Position numbers and translations under genes: made by a program | Notes under the pieces: generated by a model | Seen by the model: only the letters and a program-made list of their open reading frames with translations | What the model was told of the DNA's origin: nothing | Database searches by the model: none | Part shown: positions 8,701-15,432 of the stretch, in pieces | Layout of the letters: every line of letters begins with the position of its first letter | Numbering within the stretch: the stretch's first letter is position 1 | Source: Thalassiosira profunda | Lineage: Eukaryota; Bacillariophyta; Thalassiosirophyceae; Thalassiosirales; Thalassiosiraceae | Direction of reading: 5' to 3' | Assembly: GCA_036939355.1 (NCBI GenBank) | Contig: JALLAP010000428.1 | Span: 1 to 16,436 of the forward strand | DNA length: 16,436 nt

Positions 8701-10174
8701 TGAACCTTTCACCAGGCACATCTGGTGGCAATTGGCGTGGAGCATAAGGTCGCGTGTCACCACCGTTACCTCCAAGCATGCGAGATGAATCATGCGCATA
8801 TGACTGTCTGGGCGCACTTCGTTCCTCAACCCATCGATCGCTTGAGTTGTTTGGGCGCGCACCTGGATATGAGTCACGGGCATAAGCCTGCGGCGCCCCC
8901 TGATGTCTGTTTCCATTTCCCCAGCGATCATTAGAGTCATGCGACGGTTCGCTCCCACGGAATGCAGCCACTGCCAAAGGTCTGGTAACTCCCCCGACGT
9001 GGGCAGGAGGGGCAGGAGGGGGTGGAGGGGGTGGAGGCGGCGGCGGTGGCGCAGCACGAGGTGGTGGAGGAAAGCGCGGAGCCACATTCCCAACAGGCGC
9101 GGAAGCCCGGTGGCCTCGTCCAGGCGCGTTCACCCGAGGCTGCCGCAGAATCTGCTGTTGTGCTGGTGGCGGTGGGGGTGGCGGTGGTGGGGGGAAGTGC
9201 GGTGGTGGTTGCTGCCGAGGAGGAGCAGGGGCAAAAGATTTGCTGGCAGCCGGAGGGTTGTCGACAGTCACGGCACTCCCCGAGGCTGCAGCAACCTCTT
9301 TCCTTGGTTTTCCACCACTGCCGGCCGGGGGAATAGCTTCCTTTTTCTCCCCAAGGTTCTCCCCCGATGTTTCAGGCTCCATCCTTCTTCCAGAAACAGC
9401 CGGAGGCTCATTCCCCATGGGATTGATGGCGCCATTCAGTGCCGGTGGAGGCCTGAACCGGCTCCCCAACAAAGGCTGCGAGGACGGCGAAGGGCCGTCC
9501 CCTCCCACAGAGGCCGAGGGGCCATCGGTCCCCGCCTCCCCCGCAGTGGATACCATCGCAGGACGGTCCTGGGGAGGCTCGGACGGGGTATTGCAGGCAG
9601 ACGAGGCCTCGGACTCCCTCTTCATCTCGGCTCCGGAATTTTTGTCCCTACTTTCACCCTTGCAATTCTCGACGGGAGCGGCCGCATTTCCCAACTCCCC
9701 TCCCGACGACTCCCCCCCCTCCTTGAGCGGCGGGGGAGGCACAGCCTTCGGCGGGGGAGGGGCGAATTTCGCCGACTGCGAACTGGGAGGGGTGAACTTC
9801 AGCCGCTTCTCGCTGGGTGCACCCCCCGCCTCGGAAATATTCGACGCCCCGGGGCCGTAGATATTTTCGATGGGCAGCTCCCCCTGGCCGTCCTTGTCCC
9901 TTTTGTGCCGCCGCCCCCCGCGCTTGCGGCGGCCGCCGCGCCGCCGCCGCCGCCGGGGCTCGTTGTCCCGCGAATCGTCGGAATAATAGTCGTGGGGGGC
10001 GTAGTGTCCCCGCGGCGAGGGCGAGCGGGAGGGCGACCGCTCAATCGGGGGCGTGGGCGGACGGCGCGGCCGCGCGACGCCGGGCTCGCGGACCTCCCCC
10101 TCCTCGTCGGAGCTGGGGGGCGCGGCGGCCGGGGGTGGGGCTCCCGGGATCGGGGAGGGGGCGACGGCCATCAT
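5744..10174 (-). CDS. Large disordered nuclear-type protein with C-terminal leucine-rich-repeat-like domain
   Basis: A single open frame of 1476 residues, start MMAVAPS at 10174 and TAG at 5744-5746; no intron is needed. The function is not recognised. Seen, in order: acidic and SR-like start (RSPSRSPSPRG near 44-54), an Arg-rich patch near 73-97, poly-Pro tracts near 320-342 and 369-391, a long Gly/Arg/Tyr/Asn/Trp region with degenerate RYP repeats (about 630-790), Lys/Pro-rich stretches, basic patches near 1094-1122 and 1199-1225, and a 27-Ser run at 1144-1170 flanked by SDSDSD and DSDLSSDEE. Residues about 1265-1460 form an ordered domain (VRDLLDKLKNNDSDMVVLKL, ALEENTNCQALYVQNF, WCLNIGETYNIS, THMYASEHTITPELKD, CTHCWWNPIN near 1428) whose periodic Leu/Asn pattern suggests a leucine-rich or ribonuclease-inhibitor-like fold. 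A nuclear, RNA- or chromatin-associated role is inferred from composition only. It diverges from the gene at 10827 and converges with the demethylase gene. Confidence 0.85.
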   Translation of the reverse strand: MMAVAPSPIPGAPPPAAAPPSSDEEGEVREPGVARPRRPPTPPIERSPSRSPSPRGHYAPHDYYSDDSRDNEPRRRRRRGGRRKRGGRRHKRDKDGQGELPIENIYGPGASNISEAGGAPSEKRLKFTPPSSQSAKFAPPPPKAVPPPPLKEGGESSGGELGNAAAPVENCKGESRDKNSGAEMKRESEASSACNTPSEPPQDRPAMVSTAGEAGTDGPSASVGGDGPSPSSQPLLGSRFRPPPALNGAINPMGNEPPAVSGRRMEPETSGENLGEKKEAIPPAGSGGKPRKEVAAASGSAVTVDNPPAASKSFAPAPPRQQPPPHFPPPPPPPPPPAQQQILRQPRVNAPGRGHRASAPVGNVAPRFPPPPRAAPPPPPPPPPPPPAPPAHVGGVTRPLAVAAFRGSEPSHDSNDRWGNGNRHQGAPQAYARDSYPGARPNNSSDRWVEERSAPRQSYAHDSSRMLGGNGGDTRPYAPRQLPPDVPGERFRNDAPSFEREYYTNTRENAGNHWQEERAYAPRQQQPPQDMRSDRFGFGEPAHRERYPTSTEGPRIASHDAPGGGYGMRREVDHNRGAPPPRFGPPEPQYERPAPKRGAFARMGDMAAPSARPAPPPTWHRGASSASFHHEDRYPSHQRNGDGGWNENGEGNSGYGRGGGPPDQGDQYPRQNYRSEEGSWNNGYGEREPQRYFGGDESFSQGERHTPFRRNDHGRWNDGERGPDRSEPPHYGERYPPNQSGDMGMWSSGSEKAPSQPVRHRELPKSERYPSHIQNGSRQWSNGAVEKNSGQGLSVSDAPNSREPQPSQSSASLPPKKNVATADHRPEPSAVSKQDAVRSQSSHSRSAPAPRPKKKFLTFTAPTSKTHAPAPEFAKSGGSKPADVPVKRKISSVQLGNSALDEPAGKLRKADAPVHDLRDGSEKEGAGRKNHIHIRIPKAEPSGGESPSTPRKLKLRITCSPRSGRDAAKKEPAPSPKDIAIQSKAQQVLARARQRLNLPSTTREGDADPVEERPKVPIKAESARQPAVLSESPVSVPCEEHLQRSGIVNLSGSMDPRQETAAVNPKAYRAFMKEASKPQPPGDGSAGLAQMILQKLPKRARSPKKRSRKRPKKPIAVKKGSNLTVKKHPTGLDLSDSDSDSSTSSSSSSSSSSSSSSSSSSSSSSSSSSSDSDLSSDEEMPWDAARAAVVALPSNPPTLKQRGRRKKTAKKQSKKKKYRRKSSNDGYVAEPAKPKEIAPSEAEIKKILLEDSVGFGGSSCNQFVRRSSRQPSKSLLKSSGVRDLLDKLKNNDSDMVVLKLKKYLNDPDIAPIAINATLEALEENTNCQALYVQNFNKGMLDDQMMHLLRILQSPKCRIWCLNIGETYNISHQTWTKFAKGLKHTNVTHMYASEHTITPELKDRFREVIRDNRVKHNLHIDPGNLDVIIRCTHCWWNPINAKVLQPYIRNSGYEHILSDITTLGLKGTTDGKNIDTI
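6665..6745 (-). repeat. 27-residue serine run encoded by all six Ser codons
   Basis: Residues 1144-1170 of the 1476-residue protein are consecutive serines. The codons are a mix of AGC, AGT, TCA, TCC, TCG and TCT; only one stretch of six AGC codons is uniform. Acidic Ser-Asp dipeptides flank both sides, typical of casein kinase 2 type phosphorylation tracts. On the plus strand the same DNA appears as a Glu/Asp/Leu-rich shadow frame. Confidence 0.9.
7800..8287 (-). repeat. Degenerate tandem repeats with an (E/D)RYP...G.W..G core
   Basis: About five units of 25 to 37 residues lie at residues about 630-790 of the large protein. Unit starts read EDRYPSHQRNG, DQYPRQNYRSEE, ERHTPFRRNDHG, ERYPPNQSGDMG and ERYPSHIQNGS. 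Each is followed by a Trp (GWNENG, SWNNGYG, RWNDGE, MWSSGS, QWSNG). At DNA level a recurring plus-strand GTAGCGCTC-like word marks several unit boundaries. More diverged Arg-Trp/Tyr-Ala-Pro-Arg-Gln units precede it. Confidence 0.7.
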
Positions 10175-10826
10175 GGTGCAGGGGTGGAAAAAATGGATCG
10201 CGGGTGGGCGAACGCGGGGAGGACGCGGTCAGGGGCCCATCGTCGTTGCGGGGGGCGCTGCGGGGGTGTCGGGCGGAGACTAATTGCAATTGGGGGGTGG
10301 CCGTGGGGTGCAGGCCGCCGCGGCGTAGGAGGGCCGCTGCGTTGGTGAGAGCCAACCACGCTTTTTGTGGTGGCACGAGGAGTGACCCGCGTTGAGCTAA
10401 AACGACACCAATTACAATGAGTTCCTCAAGACTTAGCAGCTAATTGTATCATCCCGTGTTATGTAAATGTATCAATTTAGCAACATCTGGGGGCGGGCTT
10501 CGCATTATTTGCGAAATCCGAGCGCAGGCAGGTTGCAATCGGCATCCCACACAGTTGGGACACATTAACCCTCGGAAAGATTTTTTGGATTCGAGCAGAA
10601 AATGTCGGCTTTTCCTGTCACCCTTCTCCAGCCTTCTTCTCGCAATTTGAACTGAATGACGAAGGAACTGATATCAATTTCTACGCGCGAAGTAAATTTG
10701 CCTCTTTCTGCTCGATTACTTGCAAATTTGCCAACGAAGCTTTGCAAATCAAATCTCTGTCGGGGCCAGCCAACTTCAAAGCGAGCCAGCTGACTTCTCT
10801 TCTCGGCAGGTGCCGATCGACGGTGC
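10175..10826. promoter_or_regulatory. Divergent promoter region between the two flanking genes
   Basis: About 650 bases separate the start codons of the minus-strand gene (10174) and the plus-strand gene (10827). The left 200 bases are GC-rich; 10390-10800 is clearly more AT-rich. Two TTGCAAAT words lie at 10720-10727 and 10742-10749, and AAATTTGCC occurs twice (10694-10702, 10725-10733). A good 3' splice-site-like sequence (CTGACTTCTCTTCTCGGCAG) ends at 10809, so a leader intron for the plus-strand gene is possible. No ORF here is convincing. Confidence 0.45.
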
Positions 10827-12626
10827 ATGCACCGAGGCCCTGCTGCATGGCGGATGGACCCCACAATCGCATTGTTTGTAGGCGAAAAGGCAATCGGCAG
10901 CGGGCCAATGGGTAGCGGCGAGCGCATCATGGCCTCCGCGTCCGCGCTGGCGGCGGAGCTGCGCGATCCCAATGCCCCGGACGCGCCCATCAGAAAGCCG
11001 CGACGAAAGAAGGCGACGGCGGTTTCGTCGGGGTCGGTGGGCACCTCGTCCACGACGGCCCCGGTAGTAAATGGGATAGCGGGCCGGACGCTGCGGCAGC
11101 CGCCCCTCGCGGCCCTCGGCGGCGTGCTGATGCAGAAGTTCGAGAAGATCTCCGAACTGATCGACAGCTCGCTCGAGGGCGATTCCATTTTGCCAATGTG
11201 CGCCAACGGCAACGGCCAGAACGGCAAGCCGCCCGCCTCCGACCTGGCCAACACCACCGCCGAGACGGTCAACCTCTCGCAGGACGTGCCTCCCTCTCCG
11301 GCCGAATCTCCCGACGCCAGCCCGGTCGCCGCCGCGCCGCCAAAGAGCCTCGACAAGGAGCCAACCGACCACATCAGCAACTTTGCGTCCTGGCTCGCCT
11401 CCCAGGAGTTCGACGCCTCCGCCATCGTGTGGAACGGCGACGATGGCAACCCCAAGGACCTGAGCGCCGAGCTCCCGCCCGACAGCGACGTGCTGTCGGA
11501 CATGGGCCGGACCAGCGAGTACTCGCGGGACGAGTTCTTGGCGAATCGGACCGCCAATGCCAATGGCAAGGCCGGAGATGGGGATGCGAGCGTGGACGGG
11601 TACGTCTCCCTCGCCGACCAGAAACCAGACCAGAGGCGCGGCAAGTTCTGGAGCCACTTTCCCCCGGCCGTGTCGGAGGTGTGGAACCAGGTCGCGTCGT
11701 CCAATTGGCGGTGCTGGCAGGACGGAGTGGGCGCAAATAATGTAACGGAGCCCTCATCCGTCCTGGCTGGGGCCAAGTTCAGCGGCCTTGGCAGCAGAGT
11801 GCCCGGCAAGACAATGCGGAGCGGTGCGAAGAAACCTCCGTCGATATTGAAGAAGTCGTCGTTCGATGTCAAGAGCATAGTGAGCGACAGTTCCGCCGGA
11901 TATTCGAGCTGGGCCAGCCGGTCCAAGGCCAGCGTGGCCCACCGCCGGAACAAGAGCCTGGACAAGTTCGTGGTCGTCGCGCCCGGCAACAAGAAGGGCC
12001 AGCCGCGCCACGCCCACAAACCCAGCTGGGACACCTTCCTCGTTATGAATACGAGCATCGAAACGGCCGAGGATCGGAAGCCGCAGAAAATTCACCGACG
12101 GATGTCCAGCTCGGACAAGGGGTCGGTCGCGACGCCGAAGAGCGAGGCCAGTCGAGGAATGGATCGGAGCGTGGACTGGACCAAGCCCTTCGACGAAAGT
12201 CGGACGGAAAAGAAGACCCCGAACCTGGACGATCTTCTGTTCGAGGCCGCAGCGTTTCGGATGAACGAGGCGAGGCCGATCGACGATGCCACTTCCATAG
12301 CTACGCCTCTGGCGGGAGAGGACATTGACATCGCGTTCACGCCCAAACGGCTCGATCGAACGGTGGGATCGTGCACGTACTCGATCAGCCCCGGGAGATC
12401 TGCTGCCTCCCCTGCAACCAGCAGTGCCCATGCACCCAGTTCGGTCGGCCTGGAGATGGAGGAGGAGGATCCGTTCCGGCTCGCTTCGCAGTTGGCACCG
12501 GACAACGACGAGGCGAACGGAGATGACAATAGCGATGCGCCGTTGATAGCGAGCGATGGCCATGTCGTAGCGAAGGGGAGGAAGTCGAAGGGTCGGACGA
12601 GGCGGCGGATGCGGTTGGCGAAGTGA
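10827..12626 (+). CDS. Hypothetical disordered protein, Ser/Arg-rich, unknown function
   Basis: An open frame of 599 residues with no recognised domain, membrane span or signal peptide. It is rich in Ser, Pro, Asp and Ala. Seen: a basic patch RKPRRKK shortly after the start, a helical segment LMQKFEKISELIDSSLEG, an aromatic patch FWSHFPPAVSEVWNQV with SSNWRCW, phosphorylation- or 14-3-3-like motifs RRNKSLD and RRMSSSDKGS, and a basic C-terminus (KGRKSKGRTRRRMRLAK). Codon use is GC-rich like its neighbours, and the frame stays open for 1.8 kb. The start is uncertain: the ATG at 10827 is weak, 10854 is possible, and 10929 (MASASALAAEL, A at -3, G at +4) has the best context. A scaffold or signalling role is conceivable but not shown. 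Confidence 0.65.
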   Translation: MHRGPAAWRMDPTIALFVGEKAIGSGPMGSGERIMASASALAAELRDPNAPDAPIRKPRRKKATAVSSGSVGTSSTTAPVVNGIAGRTLRQPPLAALGGVLMQKFEKISELIDSSLEGDSILPMCANGNGQNGKPPASDLANTTAETVNLSQDVPPSPAESPDASPVAAAPPKSLDKEPTDHISNFASWLASQEFDASAIVWNGDDGNPKDLSAELPPDSDVLSDMGRTSEYSRDEFLANRTANANGKAGDGDASVDGYVSLADQKPDQRRGKFWSHFPPAVSEVWNQVASSNWRCWQDGVGANNVTEPSSVLAGAKFSGLGSRVPGKTMRSGAKKPPSILKKSSFDVKSIVSDSSAGYSSWASRSKASVAHRRNKSLDKFVVVAPGNKKGQPRHAHKPSWDTFLVMNTSIETAEDRKPQKIHRRMSSSDKGSVATPKSEASRGMDRSVDWTKPFDESRTEKKTPNLDDLLFEAAAFRMNEARPIDDATSIATPLAGEDIDIAFTPKRLDRTVGSCTYSISPGRSAASPATSSAHAPSSVGLEMEEEDPFRLASQLAPDNDEANGDDNSDAPLIASDGHVVAKGRKSKGRTRRRMRLAK

Positions 12627-12987
12627 ATCGGAGGTGATTTTGATAGGGAAGCGCATCTTTTTCTAGGAGCGGACGTGACAGATGCACCTCATTCCTGTGG
12701 TCTGATTTTGATAACAAGGGAACTGGGGATCACAAGGAGCGGATGCTGCGATGTGGAGGCAAGTGTTTTAATGATTGCTTTCCAGCGCGTCACGGATGCC
12801 AACGGAGACGAGACAGAACGAGAGAGCGCAGAGTGTATGTTGTGGTAGGACTTGTGAAAATGCTGTGTAGGAAATTCATTACTTGATCCCTTGTCTTTAG
12901 GAATGCGTAGCTCCGTTCTACCCTCCCGCTAGCCTTGCCCGCTTCGTGAGCCCAGGAAGACCACCAATGGAGCTGATTTATGGAGGT

Positions 12988-13002
12988 CACGTGATTCACG
13001 TG
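12988..13002. promoter_or_regulatory. Paired CACGTG (E-box/G-box) sites
   Basis: CACGTG occurs at 12988-12993 and 12997-13002, separated by three bases, and again in the opposite arm at 13199-13204. CACGTG is the classic core for bHLH and bZIP factors. Binding here is an inference from sequence only. Confidence 0.4.
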
Positions 13003-13018
13003 ATAGCACACCGATCTC

Positions 13019-13137
13019 AAATCGGGGTATACCCCGATTTCATATATACTAATTCCTACGTTGAATTGTGAAATCGGGGTATACCCCGATTTGATATCGG
13101 GGTATACCCCGATTGAAATCAGGGTATACCCCGATTT
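13019..13137. repeat. Four palindromes with core ATCGGGGTATACCCCGAT
   Basis: Copies are at 13019-13040 (22 bases, perfect), 13071-13092 (22 bases, perfect), 13096-13113 (18 bases, perfect) and 13116-13137 (22 bases, one G-to-A change breaking symmetry). Centre-to-centre distances are about 52, 23 and 22 bases, so the last three are spaced about two helical turns apart. Each copy can form a cruciform or bind a symmetric dimer. Confidence 0.95.
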
Positions 13138-13342
13138 CGTACCTGTTTCACCAGAAATGCTTTTCGCGCGTTGGCTCGCCGAAGATTTTCGAGTGAATCA
13201 CGTGAGGTATAACGTGATCATAAAATCAGCTCCATTGTTGATCTTCCTGCTTGAGTTGTGGCGCCGGGCTAGCCAAGTGTTACTACGTCTCCAATTCGCA
13301 GTCATGCAAGATCGATACACAACAGATATTTCCACATGACAC

Positions 13343-15178
13343 ATGAACACGGCAAAAAATCGAGGCGTTGAGGCCTCCCCACTCGATTGCATGCATGCAC
13401 TCATGGGCTCGGCAACTGTGCGAGCCGCTCCATCGCAGCGGAGCCTTGCAAGTAGTGAACCCATCGAGAACGAGGTCAACATGCCCGCCGAAGATGATAA
13501 AGATGCTTCAGCTCCTGCCGGCGAGGCCAAGACCGACGAGGACCTCCAACCTGATCCGGAATCACAGTGGGAAGGCTTGCCGAACGGATTAAAGGACTTG
13601 ATGCCCACAGAACCCTACCTTTTTATTCCTGAAGGGGCAGAGACCGACCCTCAGAACTATGGTTTTGATAGGATACTCACCATGTTCCTCCACGGCACTC
13701 CCCTTTTCGTCAAAGACGACAAATATCACTGGAATCTATGGCACAGCTTGAAATCCTCTTGCGTTCTGGCCGCGGACTTTCTACTGTCGAACAAGGATGA
13801 AGAGGCGGTAGTGATGATATTTGTGACGGCGCTGTTGGACGAGTGTCTAGCACGTGGATTTGATCTCGTCCATGGATGGTTTATGGAGCTCGTGCGCCAA
13901 TCGAAGGAGAGCCATGAGAGAAATGTCGAGTGGTCATTCAACTTGGAGCTTCTCTTCCAGAAGTTTACCTACTTCCATCATGCAGTTAGCAATTCACGAT
14001 CAAGGAAGGCCATGCATGCCTTTTTGAAGGAGAGGCTAACCGAGATGAATGCCCCGCATTGGGTGCGACGCCTTGAGAGCATGAGTGAGCAGGACCTGTC
14101 TGTGGCTTCTCTCCACTTCATAACTACATGCGATGCAGTGCCAGAGGAAGTTATCACCATCCGAGTGGAGAGCCCATGGACAAGAAAAGATCGGCCTCTT
14201 GAAGTATACCCCGACACCACCCTCCAGGTAAGCTTCCCTGACAGAAGATTTGCTTGTCTTTCTGAAGGGTTCAATTCTTATTCGTTCCGGCTTTTCTTTC
14301 AGTGGCTCTTCAATTGCAGCACAACTCTCACATGTAAGGGCTGCTTTGGGTTGCTCACCGGCAGCAAAAGTAGAATGAGACGAGGGCAATGTCCCTGCCC
14401 CTGCATCCAGCTTACTGACACCAACACAATGTTTTACTTGGTCAATTCTCGCGAGAAAACTCTCCGCGAGCTTGGGATCGGAGCAGGTAGTCGGATACGC
14501 TCCGGTAATTTTGTCAAGAAACAAGCCCCCGAGCTCATCAACATAGAAACCAAGCCAAAAGGTCGCAGTGTGAGAAAAAGAAAAGGCCGGAGGTCGAAGG
14601 ATAGGCGCAAGTCCAGCCAAGTCCAAGCGTCTCAAAAGAAAGAACCCAGTTCAGAAGCCCTGAAGGAGCTTCATTCGAAAGCCATGGAACCAGTGCTCAA
14701 CGAGCTGCGCCCAAAGCTCAAGATAATCAAGCAGCAGATTGAGGCGCGCTCTCTCCAAAAGGATCGCCCAAAAGAGAGGAGGTCCAACACTCGTGGAAAA
14801 GGCAAGGAGAATGCACCCAATACAGAGAAGAGTATCGTCTCGATCATGGACTTCTCCGATGGAGGAAAGGCCGGCAGAACAGCCTACCCAGTTCTCGTGG
14901 GCGAATCAACAGACCTCTTTAAGATGGCCCAGCTGCGCCCAAGGAAGGCTCTGCGTCGCATCACGTTGGACTTGCACGGTTGTTCCAGGTACAAAGCCCT
15001 CGGGATATTGCGCAAGAGCCTCGCCGAATGGATCGACGTGGCCATGAAAGGAGAGTACCCCTTCGTTGTGGCGGTGGACATCATCTGCGGAGGCGGCAAC
15101 CAAGTTCTATCCGAGGTCGTTTCCCAGTTCATCCGGAACAGCCCCCACATTGCAAACCGTCCAAAGTCTATCAAGTGA
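13343..15178 (+). CDS. Protein with C-terminal Smr-like domain and possible ubiquitin-like segment
   Basis: The frame is open for 611 residues from ATG 13343 to TGA. Residues about 536-605 match the Smr pattern: LDLHG (542-546), a helix (KALGILRKSLAEWIDVAM), then IICGGGNQVLSEVVSQFI. Smr domains bind or cut nucleic acid in mismatch repair, ribosome rescue and RNA decay proteins. Before it lie a Lys/Arg-rich linker (RKRKGRRSKDRRK) and a segment that could be ubiquitin-like (ITIRVESPWTRKDRPLEVYPDTTLQ, later FYLVNSREKTLRELGI). The N-terminal 270 residues are mostly helical and unrecognised. I recall similar Smr-tailed proteins as common in diatoms, which needs a search. The start is uncertain: MPAEDDKD at 13481 (A at -3) has better context. 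Intron-like segments occur between 14228 and 14410 and make the middle uncertain. It converges with the gene at 15433. Confidence 0.75.
   Translation: MNTAKNRGVEASPLDCMHALMGSATVRAAPSQRSLASSEPIENEVNMPAEDDKDASAPAGEAKTDEDLQPDPESQWEGLPNGLKDLMPTEPYLFIPEGAETDPQNYGFDRILTMFLHGTPLFVKDDKYHWNLWHSLKSSCVLAADFLLSNKDEEAVVMIFVTALLDECLARGFDLVHGWFMELVRQSKESHERNVEWSFNLELLFQKFTYFHHAVSNSRSRKAMHAFLKERLTEMNAPHWVRRLESMSEQDLSVASLHFITTCDAVPEEVITIRVESPWTRKDRPLEVYPDTTLQVSFPDRRFACLSEGFNSYSFRLFFQWLFNCSTTLTCKGCFGLLTGSKSRMRRGQCPCPCIQLTDTNTMFYLVNSREKTLRELGIGAGSRIRSGNFVKKQAPELINIETKPKGRSVRKRKGRRSKDRRKSSQVQASQKKEPSSEALKELHSKAMEPVLNELRPKLKIIKQQIEARSLQKDRPKERRSNTRGKGKENAPNTEKSIVSIMDFSDGGKAGRTAYPVLVGESTDLFKMAQLRPRKALRRITLDLHGCSRYKALGILRKSLAEWIDVAMKGEYPFVVAVDIICGGGNQVLSEVVSQFIRNSPHIANRPKSIK
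14228..14410 (+). other. Ambiguous intron region in the Smr-like gene
   Basis: Two well-formed intron-like segments lie here: 14228-14302 (CAG|GTAAGC to TTTCTTTCAG, 75 bases) and 14334-14410 (ACAT|GTAAGG to CATCCAG, 77 bases). Removing both shifts the frame to a stop almost at once. Removing only the first (75), or the whole 183-base span, keeps the frame. A 40-base intron 14228-14267 plus the 77-base intron also keeps it and yields the helix-like SSIAAQLSHLTDTNTMFYLV. The unspliced frame has no stop. Confidence 0.55.
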
Positions 15179-15432
15179 TTTTGTGTGCTCTCGTTCTATC
15201 AAAGACTTCTATTGGCTCAATCAGATGGCTGTATGTTTGAGAGCGAGATCGATGAGTGAGGTGAAAATTAGTTGGACAATGGCCAGAGATATTCGTACCA
15301 TTGCTACGCCTTGTTGTGATCACGCCAGTCATTCAATGCCCCCCCTGTATTTAGCTCTGTTTCTTTGCACACTGTCGTCTGTCGTCTCTTAACTCCCAAT
15401 TGTCCCATCTCATTTGCATCCATTTGCTGCCG

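Larger units (their letters stand above)
12928..13274. mobile_element. MITE-like non-coding element with imperfect terminal inverted repeats
   Basis: The two ends are imperfect inverted repeats of about 50 bases. Perfect blocks are CAATGGAGCTGATTT (12965-12979) against its reverse complement at 13223-13237, CAGGAAGA (12953-12960) against 13242-13249, and GCTAGCC near both outer edges (12928-12934 and 13267-13274). The spacing between blocks matches within one base. CACGTG sites sit just inside both arms. The middle carries four palindromes. It has no coding capacity, and no target-site duplication was identified. A MITE is the best fit; a single-copy regulatory structure is the alternative, since other copies cannot be seen here. 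Confidence 0.55.
12627..13342. other. Intergenic region holding a palindrome-rich element
   Basis: About 715 bases with no supported gene. The first 300 bases should be the 3' UTR and flank of the gene ending at 12626. The rest is occupied by the inverted-repeat element described separately, and only about 70 bases lie between that element and the ATG at 13343. Small frames across it (for example 13061-13339) merely translate the palindromes. Confidence 0.6.

Noticed and set aside
8903..10348. 481-residue plus-strand frame opposite the large protein
   Set aside because: Arg/Gly/Trp-rich shadow of poly-Pro and Pro-rich codons on the minus strand.
10565..12058. 497-residue minus-strand frame opposite the hypothetical protein
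   Set aside because: It could compete with the plus-strand frame, but it runs into AT-rich promoter sequence and lacks a domain. The plus frame covers the full GC-rich block, so it was preferred, without proof.
13019..13137. CRISPR-like array
   Set aside because: Repeats are self-palindromic with very short, unequal gaps and the DNA is eukaryotic; there are no spacers or cas genes.
13061..13339. 92-residue frame across the palindromes
   Set aside because: Its repeated VYPD peptides are just translations of the palindromes, with no homology.
14201..14215. GTATACCCCGA word inside the Smr-like gene resembling a palindrome half-site
   Set aside because: A single half-site within coding sequence (EVYPDT) with no symmetric partner; most likely chance.
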